This document shows, piece after piece, positions 7,870-16,341 of a DNA stretch of 64,000 bases. The position numbers and the translations under genes are program-made. Source of the stretch: Methylobacterium sp. J-077. Lineage in GTDB: Bacteria > Pseudomonadota > Alphaproteobacteria > Rhizobiales > Beijerinckiaceae. Each line of letters begins with the position of its first letter. Position 1 is the stretch's first letter. Below the pieces are notes generated by a model. The model ran no database searches and was not told the origin of the DNA. It saw only the letters and a list, made by a program, of their open reading frames with translations. The stretch spans positions 87,149-151,148 of the forward strand of contig NZ_JAKSYJ010000078.1 in NCBI RefSeq assembly GCF_022829365.1. The letters run 5' to 3'.

Positions 7870-8742
7870 TCAGCCGACGCCGTGGGCTTTCAGGAAGGCG
7901 AGCGCCCGATTCCAACCGTCCTCGGCGGCGTCCTTGCGGTAGCTCGGGCGGTAATCCGCGTGGAAACCATGCGGCGCATCCGGGTAGATCACCAGTTCGA
8001 CGCTCCTGCCCGCCTGCTGCGCCTTGTCCCGGGCCTCCTCGACGGAAGCCGGCGGGATACCCGTATCGGCTCCGCCGTAGAGGCCGAGCAGGGGCGCGTT
8101 GATCTCGGCCGCCACATCGCCCGCGGTGCGCAACTGGATGTCGGTCCGCTCGCCGCCGATCGGGCCGTACCAGGCGACAGCCGCCTTCAGATCGCGACGA
8201 TGCGCCGCGTAGAGCCATACGTCCCGCCCGCCCCGGCACCAGCCCATCACGCCGAGCCGCCCGGGATCGCCCTTCGCCGCCGAAGCCGCCCAGGCGGCGG
8301 TGGCGTCGAGATCGCCGATCCACTGCGCGTCCGGCGTCTTGGAGATGACGTCGCGGATGATGACTTTGGGATCGGTCATGGTCGAGAGATCGCCCTGCCG
8401 GGCATAGAGCTCGGGCGCGACCGCGCAGTAACCGGCCTTGGCGAGCCGCCGGCAGATGTCCTTGATGTATTCGTGGACCCCGAAAATCTCCTCGATCACC
8501 AGAACGATCGGGAACGGCCCCGCGCCCTCCGGCACCGCCCGGTAGGCCGGCATCGGGCCATCGGCAGCCGGGATCTTCACCTCGCCGGCCTCGATGCCGG
8601 CCGCCTCGGTGTGGATCACCTGGGCCTCGACGCTGGTTGTCGCCGCCGTCAAGCCGCTGATCAGGCTGGTCATCACGAAGCCGCGCCGCGAAAGCGGTGA
8701 CGTGATCAGCCCGTCGAGCCCGGCATTATCAGCATTCGCCAT
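7870..8742 (-). CDS. Dienelactone hydrolase family protein, Tat-exported
   Basis: A 290-residue protein with a twin-arginine signal (LSRRGFVMTSLISG), then a dienelactone-hydrolase fold. The Cys nucleophile is in GWCRGG (about C169), with acid D226 (GGADTG) and H258 (APHGFH). Carboxymethylenebutenolidase-type enzymes open lactones of aromatic degradation, but many exported homologues have unknown substrates. GGGAG lies 8 nt before the ATG at 8742 and only 2 nt before an ATG at 8748, which favours the shorter start. No aromatic-degradation genes are nearby, so the physiological substrate is open. Confidence 0.85.
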   Translation of the reverse strand: MANADNAGLDGLITSPLSRRGFVMTSLISGLTAATTSVEAQVIHTEAAGIEAGEVKIPAADGPMPAYRAVPEGAGPFPIVLVIEEIFGVHEYIKDICRRLAKAGYCAVAPELYARQGDLSTMTDPKVIIRDVISKTPDAQWIGDLDATAAWAASAAKGDPGRLGVMGWCRGGRDVWLYAAHRRDLKAAVAWYGPIGGERTDIQLRTAGDVAAEINAPLLGLYGGADTGIPPASVEEARDKAQQAGRSVELVIYPDAPHGFHADYRPSYRKDAAEDGWNRALAFLKAHGVG

Positions 8743-8813
8743 GATCATCTCTCCCGCGATCGCGCGAAGAGGGCTATCCGGCGAAGACAGTCGCGGTCAA
8801 ATGACCGGACACC

Positions 8814-9218
8814 TCAGGCGCCCGCCGCAGCGAGCGCACGAGCCGGGCGTGAGGCCATGACGCGAGCCGTCACCGGGGCGGAGCGGGGCTTGATCAAATC
8901 GGCCAGGGTGACGAAGGTGTCCGCTACTGGCGCTTCCACCGCTCGGATGCCGTAGCCTAAAGCGAAGGAGCGGGTCAGGCCGGCATCCCGGGCGATCCCG
9001 AATTGCTCCAGGGCGCTCAGGAACGCCTCGCGAAACAGGCTCGGCCGGCACCAGCTCTTCTCAGCCATCTGCAACGGCCAGTCCCACAGGCCCTCGGCCC
9101 GCCGCGCCGCCACGGCATCCCGGCTGATGAAATAGCCGGTGTCGCGGTGCTCGAGCCCGTCTGCGCTCACCGACCAGTCGTTATTGCCGAACAGCTCGGC
9201 ATCGGCCACGTCGCTCAT
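8814..9218 (-). CDS. Conserved hypothetical protein
   Basis: A 134-residue protein starting MSDVADAELFGN. It contains DTGYFISRDAVAARR, typical of small alphaproteobacterial proteins without characterised domains, a central aromatic/tryptophan cluster (LWDWPLQMAEKSWC), and no signal peptide or membrane helix. GGAGG lies 5 nt before the ATG and decides the start. Function unknown. Confidence 0.65.
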   Translation of the reverse strand: MSDVADAELFGNNDWSVSADGLEHRDTGYFISRDAVAARRAEGLWDWPLQMAEKSWCRPSLFREAFLSALEQFGIARDAGLTRSFALGYGIRAVEAPVADTFVTLADLIKPRSAPVTARVMASRPARALAAAGA

Positions 9219-9337
9219 CGGGTCCTCCGCGCTGCGCCGGCATTCCGAAGCACCGGAACAATGCCGGAACATTGGCGCGGAAGATGGCAGGGGTCAAGGC
9301 GATTGTTCCCGCTGCGTTCGCAAAAATTCGGGCCGAC

Positions 9338-9832
9338 TCAGCGCGGCTTGAACAAGGGGTGCTCGACCCGGTCCCCGGCCTGTATCCCGAGCTTGGCCGC
9401 CGTGCCGGCATTGAGTTCGAGCACGGCCGAAACCGGGCTCCCCGATGGGATGATCGCGGTCGAAAGCGGCTCGGTATCGGCCGCGATCCGGCTCACGACG
9501 CCGTCCGGGCGGATGAACACCATGTCGAGCGGCAGGTAGGTGTTTTTCATCCACATCGTCACCGGTTCGGTGCGCTCGAAATCGAACAGCATGCCGTGAT
9601 CGGCGGCCATGTGCCGGCGAAACATCAAGCCCCGGGAGCGGCCGGCATCGTCGCGCATGACCTCGACCTCGAACCGCTTCGGGCCGGCCTTGGTGACGAT
9701 GCTGAGCGGCTCGGTCTCGGCCACGCTCTCCCGCGCGGCCGTTTGCGCGGAGACGGAAGGAACGGCGGCCGGTACGGTCAGGATCAGGCAGGCAATGGCT
9801 GCCGCCTGCGCGACGCGGGATAGGGCTCTCAC
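9338..9832 (-). CDS. DUF192 family exported protein
   Basis: A 164-residue protein with a signal peptide (cleavage near SVSA, about residue 29) and the DUF192 core: RSRGLMFRRHMAADHGMLFDF, MWMKNTYLPLDMVFI and an ending with GIQAGDRV. DUF192 proteins are small periplasmic or extracytoplasmic proteins of unknown role, widespread in proteobacteria. The start is GTG with AAGAGG 9 nt upstream. It lies downstream of the cold-shock gene on the same strand, with about 90 nt between them. Confidence 0.85.
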   Translation of the reverse strand: MRALSRVAQAAAIACLILTVPAAVPSVSAQTAARESVAETEPLSIVTKAGPKRFEVEVMRDDAGRSRGLMFRRHMAADHGMLFDFERTEPVTMWMKNTYLPLDMVFIRPDGVVSRIAADTEPLSTAIIPSGSPVSAVLELNAGTAAKLGIQAGDRVEHPLFKPR

Positions 9833-9923
9833 GGGCTCATGCCTCTTTGGGAAGCGCGTCAGGGGAAACGCGTGCAGGCGGGGCGCCCGGTGCGGAAGCA
9901 GATAGCGCGTTCGGACCGGGCCG

Positions 9924-10523
9924 TCAGTGCGAGGTCGGAAGCGCCCCGTCGATCAGCCGGATTTCGGCAGCCATGACGCCCTTGGAGCCGTCGCCGTAAC
10001 GCACCAGCACCGCATCGCCGGGCTTCAGCTCGGCGATGCCGTAGCGGCGCAGGGTCTCCATGTGCACGAAGATGTCGGGTGTGCCGTCGCCGCGGGTGAG
10101 GAAGCCGAAGCCGCGCAGCCGGTTGAACCACTTCACCACCGCCGTTTCCAGGCCGCTGGTCGGCGTGACCGAGACATGGGTGCGCGGCATCGGCATCTCG
10201 GATGGGTGCACGGCCGCCGACTGGTCGAGCGACAGCACCCGGAACGCCTGCCAGCCCCGCGGACGCTCCACCGCCTCCACGACGATGCGGGCGCCTTCGC
10301 TGGCGGCCTGGAAGCCATCGCGCCGCAGGCAGGTGACATGCAGCAGGATATCGGGGGCGCCGTCATCGGGAACGATGAAGCCGAATCCTTTGGACACGTC
10401 GAACCACTTGATGCGGCCGGAGACCTCGACGAGATCGAGCGCCTCGTCCTGCGCCGCCTCGGTGCCCCGGGGATCCTCAATCCGATTGGGGTTCTCCGGC
10501 CCGGATCCGCGTTCGTCAGACAT
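9924..10523 (-). CDS. Double cold-shock-domain protein
   Basis: A 199-residue nucleic-acid-binding protein with two cold-shock domains. The first (about 32-97) has KGFGFI and the divergent ILLHV in place of VFVHF. The second (about 127-192) has RGFGFL and IFVHM. An N-terminal acidic tail and a Pro-rich linker separate the parts. Tandem CSD proteins of this size are typical of Rhizobiales, where they are thought to act as RNA chaperones. The N-terminal domain keeps the aromatic WF and FGF positions needed for single-strand binding. Confidence 0.88.
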   Translation of the reverse strand: MSDERGSGPENPNRIEDPRGTEAAQDEALDLVEVSGRIKWFDVSKGFGFIVPDDGAPDILLHVTCLRRDGFQAASEGARIVVEAVERPRGWQAFRVLSLDQSAAVHPSEMPMPRTHVSVTPTSGLETAVVKWFNRLRGFGFLTRGDGTPDIFVHMETLRRYGIAELKPGDAVLVRYGDGSKGVMAAEIRLIDGALPTSH

Positions 10524-10873
10524 GGCCGAGCAACCTACACCGAATCACGCCGCGCGCTCTCACAGCAAGATTAACGAAGTCCTGATTCCCGGAAAGCCCA
10601 TATGACCGGCATGGGAGCCTTGCCGAGTTGCAATCTTCCCCGGGGGAGGCAGGCCCGCAACAGTCGATCGGTCGCAGGCGGGCCGGGTAAAGGCGTTTTG
10701 ACGCCGATCGCGCCGTTTGGATGGCCGCTGCGACCGCGTCCAATCAGGTTTTCGCGACCGGTGCGTGATGAGCTTCACGTTTTCGAGAGGGCCGCCGATC
10801 CGCGGATATCGTCACTGCCGCCGACCCTCGTGATGGTGGCGCCCTGGGCGTCGGCGTGGTTTGAGCCGGTCGC
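10524..10873. other. 350-nt intergenic region between divergent genes
   Basis: This stretch separates the minus-strand cold-shock gene from the plus-strand DUF1624-like gene and must hold both promoters. Short open frames here have no ribosome site or protein character. I see no tRNA, riboswitch or repeat. A long 5' leader for the cold-shock mRNA is plausible but no structure stands out. Confidence 0.5.
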
Positions 10874-11869
10874 ATGTCGACCAATGCATCTCGCGCCGCC
10901 CCGGCTGCCACGCATCGCCGCCTGCCGATCATCGATGCGGTGCGGGCGGCCGCGCTCCTGGCGATGGCGGCCTACCACACGCTTTGGGATCTCGGGTATC
11001 TGCGGCTGACCGCGGAGAACTACGCCCTGACGGCGGCGGGGCATCGGGCGGCCGAGGCGATCGCCGGCACGTTCCTGACGCTGGTCGGCGTCGGGCTGGC
11101 GCTGATGAACGGGCGCGGCATCCGCCTGCAGCCGACCCTGCTGCGGCTTGCCCGGATCGGCGGTGCGGCGCTGCTGGTCACCCTCGGGACTTGGTTCGCC
11201 TTCCCCGACGCTTACGTGTTCTTTGGGATCCTGCACTGCATCGCGGTCGCGAGCGTGCTCGGCCTGCCGTTCCTGTTCGCGCCGGTGCCGGTGACGGCGC
11301 TCGCCGCCGCGGCCGTTTTCGCAGCGCCCCTGCTGGTGCACGCGCCTTCGCTCGATGCCCCGATCCTGTATTTCCTCGGCCTCGGCGCCGGGACGCCACG
11401 GACCAACGATTACGTGCCGCTATTCCCGTGGTTCGGGTTCGTCCTGTCGGGGATCGTCCTCGGGCGGCTCGGGCTGACCCGTCTGGCGGGCTCTTGCCTC
11501 GGCGCTTGGGCGCCGCGTTCGGCGCTTTCACGCGCGGCAACCTTCGCCGGGCGGCACAGCCTCGTCGTGTACCTCGTCCACCAGCCGGTGCTGCTCGGGA
11601 TGCTCACCGGCCTCGTCACCTTGGCCGGCCCGAACCCGCTTGCCGGTCTGCGGGCGTTCCGAGCCGATTACGTGACGATCTGCACCCGCACCGGAGGTGA
11701 GCCGCCGCTCTGCCGGATCGCGGCCCGCTGCACCTCCGAGGCGCTGCTCAAGGAGGATCTGTTCCGGGAGGATGGTCGGCCGTTCAGCCCGCAAGAGCGG
11801 CTGCGGGCGCAGGCCCTATCCCAGGGATGCTATGGGGCGCTCGAGGCGGCGGCACGGATGCCGCGGTGA
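10874..11869 (+). CDS. DUF1624/HGSNAT-like membrane protein
   Basis: A 331-residue polytopic membrane protein. The N-terminal RLPIIDAVRAAALLAMAAYHTLWDL is the hallmark of the heparan-alpha-glucosaminide N-acetyltransferase/DUF1624 group, with the conserved His in the first membrane segment. About seven or eight hydrophobic segments follow, including LVVYLVHQPVLLGML near residue 236, the usual second histidine region. A Cys-containing cytoplasmic tail of about 75 residues (CTRTGG, CRIAARC) is unusual. The family is thought to transfer acyl groups across membranes; the substrate here is unknown. Confidence 0.82.
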   Translation: MSTNASRAAPAATHRRLPIIDAVRAAALLAMAAYHTLWDLGYLRLTAENYALTAAGHRAAEAIAGTFLTLVGVGLALMNGRGIRLQPTLLRLARIGGAALLVTLGTWFAFPDAYVFFGILHCIAVASVLGLPFLFAPVPVTALAAAAVFAAPLLVHAPSLDAPILYFLGLGAGTPRTNDYVPLFPWFGFVLSGIVLGRLGLTRLAGSCLGAWAPRSALSRAATFAGRHSLVVYLVHQPVLLGMLTGLVTLAGPNPLAGLRAFRADYVTICTRTGGEPPLCRIAARCTSEALLKEDLFREDGRPFSPQERLRAQALSQGCYGALEAAARMPR

Positions 11870-11948
11870 GGCATTGGGTCGGAAAACGCGGCGACAGCCC
11901 TGCGGCCTCCAACCCAATCACCTCAGGATAGGGGCACGGATGGAAAGG

Positions 11949-11989
11949 GGTTTCTCGCACACGCGACTGCCGTCCCACGGCGAGAAACC
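11949..11989 (-). terminator. 10-bp hairpin between convergent genes
   Basis: Bases 11949-11958 (ggtttctcgc) pair perfectly with 11980-11989, with a 21-nt loop. The hairpin lies 9 nt beyond the efp stop and 80 nt beyond the DUF1624 stop, so it may terminate both convergent transcripts. No T run follows on either strand. Confidence 0.5.
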
Positions 11990-11997
11990 GCAAAAAA

Positions 11998-12564
11998 CTA
12001 ATCCTTGGCGCGCTCGACGTAGGCGCCGTCCGCCGTCATCACGACCACCCGGGTACCGGCGGCGATGTGCGGGGGGACGGTGGTGCGCACGCCGTTCGAC
12101 AGCGTGGCCGGCTTGTAGGACGAGGAGGCGGTTTGCCCCTTGAGCACCGGCTCGGTCTCGGCGACTTCCAGCGTCACGCGCTGGGGCAGCTCGATGGTCA
12201 GCGGCACGCCGTTATGGCTCGCCAGCATCACGGCCATGCCTTCCTGGAGGTAGGGGGCGGCATCGCCGACCACGTCCGCCGGCACTGCGACCTGCTCGTA
12301 GCTCTCGGGATTCATGAAGTGGAACCCTTCGCCGTCGCTGTACAGGAAGGTATGCTCGCGATCCTCCACGAAGGCCCGCTCGACCTGCTCGGTGGTGCGG
12401 TAGCGCTCCGACACCTTCACGCCGTCCGTGATCCGGCGCATGTCGAGCTGGGTCACCGGGGTGCCCTTGCCGGGATGGATATTCTCGGCGAACAGGATCA
12501 CGTAGAGCTTGCCGTCCTTATCGACGACGTTGCCCTTACGGAGCGTTGAGGCGATCACCTTCAC
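11998..12564 (-). CDS. efp: Translation elongation factor P
   Basis: A 188-residue EF-P with three beta-barrel domains, beginning [14 protein letters not shown]. The lysine that is beta-lysylated in the EpmA/EpmB pathway is present at about K33 in HPGKGTP. EF-P relieves ribosome stalling at consecutive prolines. The start is GTG; the usual N-terminus fixes it, with AGGA about 9 nt upstream. The modification genes epmA and epmB diverge from it on the other side of a 309-nt gap, so the substrate and its modifying enzymes are together. Confidence 0.95.
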   Translation of the reverse strand: MKVIASTLRKGNVVDKDGKLYVILFAENIHPGKGTPVTQLDMRRITDGVKVSERYRTTEQVERAFVEDREHTFLYSDGEGFHFMNPESYEQVAVPADVVGDAAPYLQEGMAVMLASHNGVPLTIELPQRVTLEVAETEPVLKGQTASSSYKPATLSNGVRTTVPPHIAAGTRVVVMTADGAYVERAKD

Positions 12565-12873
12565 GGAATTGCGTCCTGCATTGACAAGGCGGGTCGGCAC
12601 GCGCCAAGCGCGTGCACGGGATCTCAGGCCCCGCCACTATCGCATCTGCGGCGCCGTTGCCAGCCGGCGGCCATCAACCGGGACGCGTGTGCGCGGTGCG
12701 CACGCTCGACCAAGCTATGATAGTTGCACATCGGCTCGCGAATGACGCGGCGCGGGAATTCGGCAAGTCCGACCGGGAGCCTGTCAGGATCGCGCGATGA
12801 CGACGCTCAGGATTGCCTTGCACGCCCGAAGCCACGCCCGTCGAGTCTTGCTCGGCCGCCCGGGTGCCGAGCT
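12565..12873. other. efp/epmA divergent intergenic region
   Basis: The region must carry both promoters. A TATGAT box at 12716-12721 is a fair -10 element for epmA, but no good -35 is visible. A 26-codon ORF (see separate entry) lies at its right end. I see no other structure except a GC-rich imperfect palindrome near 12684-12704. Confidence 0.4.
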
Positions 12874-12877
12874 TTGA
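12797..12877 (+). CDS. Possible 26-codon leader peptide before epmA
   Basis: An ATG with AGGA 7-8 nt upstream opens a 26-residue frame, MTTLRIALHARS and on to GAEL. Its TGA overlaps the proposed TTG start of epmA by 2 nt (TTGA). The peptide is Arg/Leu/Ala-rich and has no family. It could couple translation into epmA, whose own start is a poor TTG. Alternatively it is chance; no homology can be checked here. Confidence 0.3.
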   Translation: MTTLRIALHARSHARRVLLGRPGAEL

Positions 12878-13929
12878 CCGCAGCCGCCTCCCCCTGGTGG
12901 TCGCCCGATCGCCACGCCGACCGGCGCCCGCGCCTGCTCCTGCGCAACCGTATCCTGGCCGCGTTCCGAGCCTGGTTCGCCGCGCGCGACTTCGTGGAGG
13001 CCGAGACCGCCTGCCTGCAGGTATCGCCGGGCAACGAGGCGCATCTCTCGGCCTTCGCCACGGAGGCGATCGGCGCGAGCGGTGTGCGGACGCCGCTCTA
13101 CCTGCACACCTCACCGGAATTCGCGTGCAAGAAGCTGCTGGCGGCCGGCGAGACCCGGTTGCTCAGCATCGCCCGGGTGTTCCGCAACCGCGAGCGCGGG
13201 CCGCTGCACCATCCGGAATTCACCATGCTGGAATGGTACCGGGCCGGGGTGCCCTACACGGACCTGATGGCCGATTGCGCCGACCTGCTGGCGCTCGCCG
13301 CCGACACCGCCGGCGCCCGGCGCTTCACCTATCGGGGCCGGGAAGCCGACCCGTATGCCGAGCCCGAGCGGCTGACGCTGGCCGAAGCGTTCACGCACTT
13401 CGCCGGCATCGACCTGCTCGCCACTGTATCGCCCCCCGGCGAGACCGACCGCGACGGCCTTGCCGCCGCCGTAGCGCAGGCTGGCCTGCGGGTCGCGCCG
13501 GACGACACCTGGGCCGACCTGTTCTCCCGGGTGCTGGTGGCGCGAATCGAGCCGCATCTCGGCATCGGGCGGCCGACGATCCTGTGCGAGTACCCGATCA
13601 GCGAAGCGGCTTTGGCGCGGCCGGCCCCGGGCGATCCGCGGGTGGCCGAGCGGTTCGAGCTCTATGCCTGCGGGGTCGAACTCGCCAATGCCTTCGGCGA
13701 ATTGACCGATCCGGTCACATTGCGCGCGCGTTTCGAAGTGGAGATGGCGGTGAAGCTGCGCGTTTACCGCGAAGCGTATCCGATCGACGAGGATTTCTTC
13801 GAAGCCTTGGCGGTGATGCCCGACGCTTCGGGCATTGCCCTCGGATTCGATCGCCTGGCCATGCTGGCCTGCGGCGCGAACCGGATCGACGACGTCATCT
13901 GGACGCCGGTGGCGGAGACCCTGCCGTGA
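12874..13929 (+). CDS. epmA: EF-P--(R)-beta-lysine ligase EpmA
   Basis: A 351-residue class II lysyl-tRNA-synthetase paralogue (PoxA/GenX) that attaches (R)-beta-lysine to EF-P. It begins with the family's SPWWSPDRHADRRP segment, has motif 2 FRNRERGPLHHPEFTMLEWY and motif 3 SGIALGFDRLAML, and lacks an N-terminal anticodon-binding domain. I place the start at TTG 12874 because no ATG or GTG lies close enough in frame and homologues begin near the SPWW segment. It overlaps epmB by 4 nt (GTGA). Confidence 0.9.
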   Translation: MTAAASPWWSPDRHADRRPRLLLRNRILAAFRAWFAARDFVEAETACLQVSPGNEAHLSAFATEAIGASGVRTPLYLHTSPEFACKKLLAAGETRLLSIARVFRNRERGPLHHPEFTMLEWYRAGVPYTDLMADCADLLALAADTAGARRFTYRGREADPYAEPERLTLAEAFTHFAGIDLLATVSPPGETDRDGLAAAVAQAGLRVAPDDTWADLFSRVLVARIEPHLGIGRPTILCEYPISEAALARPAPGDPRVAERFELYACGVELANAFGELTDPVTLRARFEVEMAVKLRVYREAYPIDEDFFEALAVMPDASGIALGFDRLAMLACGANRIDDVIWTPVAETLP

Positions 13930-14969
13930 ACCGCACCCTGCGCAGCGCCGCCGATCTCGCGGCGGCCGGGTTGCTGTCCGGCCCCGAGGCGGACGCGCTG
14001 CACGATGTGCTGGCCCGCTACGCCGTCTCAGTCACCCCCGACATGGCCGAGTTGATCGACCCGGAGGATCCGACCGACCCGATCGCCCGGCAGTTCGTCC
14101 CGCGGATCGCGGAAAGCGTCGTCGCGCCGGAGGAGCGGGCCGACCCGATCGGCGACGCGGCTCACGCTCCGGTGGTGGGGATCGTCCACCGCTACCCAGA
14201 CCGGGTTCTGCTGAAGCCGCTGCACATCTGCCCGGTCTATTGCCGCTTCTGCTTCCGCCGGGAGATGGTCGGGCCGGACGGGCTCGGCTCGCTGACCGAG
14301 GCCGAGCTCGACGGTGCCCTGGCCTACATCGCCCGGGATCCGCGGATCTGGGAGGTCGTCGTCACAGGCGGCGACCCGTTCGCGCTCTCGGCCCGGCGGC
14401 TCGGAATCATCGCCAAGCGTCTGGCTGAGATCGAGCACGTCCGGGTGATGCGGTTCCACACCCGCGTGCCGGTTGTGAAGCCCGATCTCGTCGGCGACGA
14501 CCTGGTGCTGGCGCTCAAGACATTCGGGCGCGCGGTGTTCGTGGCCCTGCACGCCAACCACCCGCGCGAGTTCACCCCGGCCGCCAGGGCGGCCTGCGCC
14601 CGGCTGGTCGATGCCGGGATCCCGATGGTCAGCCAGTCGGTGCTGCTGCGCGGGGTCAACGACGACGCCACGACCCTGGAAGCATTGATGCGGGCCTTCG
14701 TGGAGAACCGGATCAAGCCTTACTATCTGCATCACGGCGACCTCGCGCCCGGCACCGGCCATCTGCGCACCAGCCTGACCCAGGGGCAGGACCTGATGCG
14801 CGCCCTGCGCGGCCGCCTCTCCGGCCTGGCGCAGCCGACCTACGTGCTCGACATCCCCGGCGGCCACGGCAAGGTGCCGGTCGGACCCGCTTACCTGAGC
14901 GACGCAGAGGGCGAGACGCGGGTGACCGATCCGGGCGGGTGCGAGCACGCCTATCCACCGAAGGCATGA
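13926..14969 (+). CDS. epmB: EF-P beta-lysylation protein EpmB (lysine 2,3-aminomutase family)
   Basis: A 347-residue radical-SAM enzyme that converts lysine to (R)-beta-lysine for EF-P. The cluster motif is C102/C106/C109 in CPVYCRFC. The PLP lysine is expected at K316 in PGGHGKVP. It is shorter than clostridial lysine 2,3-aminomutases, as usual for EpmB, and sits in a 4-nt overlap behind epmA. This context separates it from catabolic KamA enzymes. Confidence 0.92.
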   Translation: MNRTLRSAADLAAAGLLSGPEADALHDVLARYAVSVTPDMAELIDPEDPTDPIARQFVPRIAESVVAPEERADPIGDAAHAPVVGIVHRYPDRVLLKPLHICPVYCRFCFRREMVGPDGLGSLTEAELDGALAYIARDPRIWEVVVTGGDPFALSARRLGIIAKRLAEIEHVRVMRFHTRVPVVKPDLVGDDLVLALKTFGRAVFVALHANHPREFTPAARAACARLVDAGIPMVSQSVLLRGVNDDATTLEALMRAFVENRIKPYYLHHGDLAPGTGHLRTSLTQGQDLMRALRGRLSGLAQPTYVLDIPGGHGKVPVGPAYLSDAEGETRVTDPGGCEHAYPPKA

Positions 14970-14982
14970 CGGAGAGTTTCTG

Positions 14983-15600
14983 GTGACGATGCGCAAGCTC
15001 TGGGGCCGGCTGACCTCGGTGAACGTGCAGAAGGCGGTCTGGGCGCTGGACGAGGCCGGGCTCGCCTACGAGCGGATCGATGCGGGCGGCGCGCACGGCA
15101 TCGTCGCGGATCCCGCCTACCGCGCCATGAACCCGAACGGGCTGGTCCCGACCTTGGAGGAAGATGGGTTCGTGCTTTGGGAGTCGAACGCCATCCTGCG
15201 CTACCTCGCGGCCACCGCGCCCGCCCTCGCGCTGCCGACCGATCCGCGGGCGCGCGCCCTTATTGAGCAGTGGCTCGATTGGCAGTCCACCAGCTTCACC
15301 CCCGCCATGCGCGAGGCTTTCTGGCAACTCTACCGGTCGGCCAACCCGGACCAGACCGTGATCGCCGCCTCGCTGAAGCGCACGGAGGCCTTCGCGGCGA
15401 TCCTTGAGGCGCATCTGTCCGACCGGGATTACATGGTCGGTCAAACCTTCGGCATCGCCGACATCGCCCTCGGCTGCGCGGCGCATCGGTGGCTGAATCT
15501 TCCGGCCGAGCGCGTCGAGCGCCCGGCCCTGCGCCGCTGGTACGAGCGGATCGCCGCCCGGCCCGGAGCCGCTCGGGCGCTCGGCGAACCGATCGCCTGA
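14983..15600 (+). CDS. Glutathione S-transferase family protein
   Basis: A 205-residue GST: an N-terminal thioredoxin-like half (KLWGRLTSVNVQKAVWALDE, with S/N in the active-site region; NPNGLVPTLEEDG and ESNAIL for glutathione binding) and an all-helical C-terminal half ending in the VERPALRRWYERI region. GGAGAG is 6 nt before the GTG at 14983, which favours it over ATG 14989. It lies 13 nt after epmB and may be read through from it, without obvious functional link. Confidence 0.87.
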   Translation: MTMRKLWGRLTSVNVQKAVWALDEAGLAYERIDAGGAHGIVADPAYRAMNPNGLVPTLEEDGFVLWESNAILRYLAATAPALALPTDPRARALIEQWLDWQSTSFTPAMREAFWQLYRSANPDQTVIAASLKRTEAFAAILEAHLSDRDYMVGQTFGIADIALGCAAHRWLNLPAERVERPALRRWYERIAARPGAARALGEPIA

Positions 15601-15690
15601 GTCTGAGCTCGGCCTTGCCGGCGTGTCCCTGCGATCCACCTTGAGCGGATTCGCCGATCCGTCCGGCGCCAGCCTTCCACGGAGACCCTG

Positions 15691-16338
15691 ATGGCGATCG
15701 ATCCGACCCTGCGCGACGCGCTCTCCGCCGTGACACCGGCCAGCCTGGCCCGGGCGCTGATGCGGGCCGGCGTGAAGGCGTTCAGCCCCCGCGGCCTATC
15801 CGGTCGCGGCGGCAGCGCCATCGGCCCCGCCTACACCCTGCGGATGATCCCGGCCCGCAACGACGCCGCCGGCGACCTCGCCGCCGCGATCGATGCGGTT
15901 CCGGAGGGCGCGGTCCTGATGATCGATGCGGCCGCCTCCGGCCTGGCCCTGCCCTTCGGGGCGATCGTCGCGGCGCGGCTCGCCCAGCGCGGCGTGGCCG
16001 GTCTCGTCACAGACGGCGCCCTGCCGGATGCAGTCGGGCTGCCGGTCTGGTGCGCGCCGGAGGCCGGAAGCGACACCCTGGCCCTGGTCGGCGCGCAGGA
16101 GCCTATCTCCTGCGGCGGCGCCGCCATCCATCCCGGCGATATCGTCGTCTGCGGATCCGGCGGGATCGTCGCGCTGCCCAGCGACCTCGCCGAGCGGGTC
16201 GCCCTGGAGGCGGTCGAGCAGCAGCGCCTGGACCTGTGGATCCAGCGCGAGGTCGAGAAGGGCGAGAGCCTTGCCAGCCTGCTGCCGCCGGATGCCGCGG
16301 CCCTGGCCCGGTTCGAGGCCGAGACGAAGCCGGCCTGA
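15691..16338 (+). CDS. RraA/HMG-aldolase family protein with altered catalytic motif
   Basis: A 215-residue protein of the RraA-like family, which includes 4-hydroxy-4-methyl-2-oxoglutarate aldolases and RNase E regulators. The beta-sandwich core LARRGV-type segment and GLVTDGALPD (104-113) are visible. The aldolase Arg-Asp pair reads Pro112-Asp113, so the substrate carboxylate-binding arginine seems absent. A following CGGAAIHPGDIVVCGSGGIVALP is standard for the family. The function is therefore uncertain; a regulatory or binding role is possible. Confidence 0.75.
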   Translation: MAIDPTLRDALSAVTPASLARALMRAGVKAFSPRGLSGRGGSAIGPAYTLRMIPARNDAAGDLAAAIDAVPEGAVLMIDAAASGLALPFGAIVAARLAQRGVAGLVTDGALPDAVGLPVWCAPEAGSDTLALVGAQEPISCGGAAIHPGDIVVCGSGGIVALPSDLAERVALEAVEQQRLDLWIQREVEKGESLASLLPPDAAALARFEAETKPA

Positions 16339-16341
16339 GGC

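Noticed and set aside
10516..10778. Two minus-strand short frames upstream of the cold-shock gene
   Set aside because: No ribosome site, and Arg/Pro-rich translations without hydrophobic or domain pattern; probably the mRNA leader.
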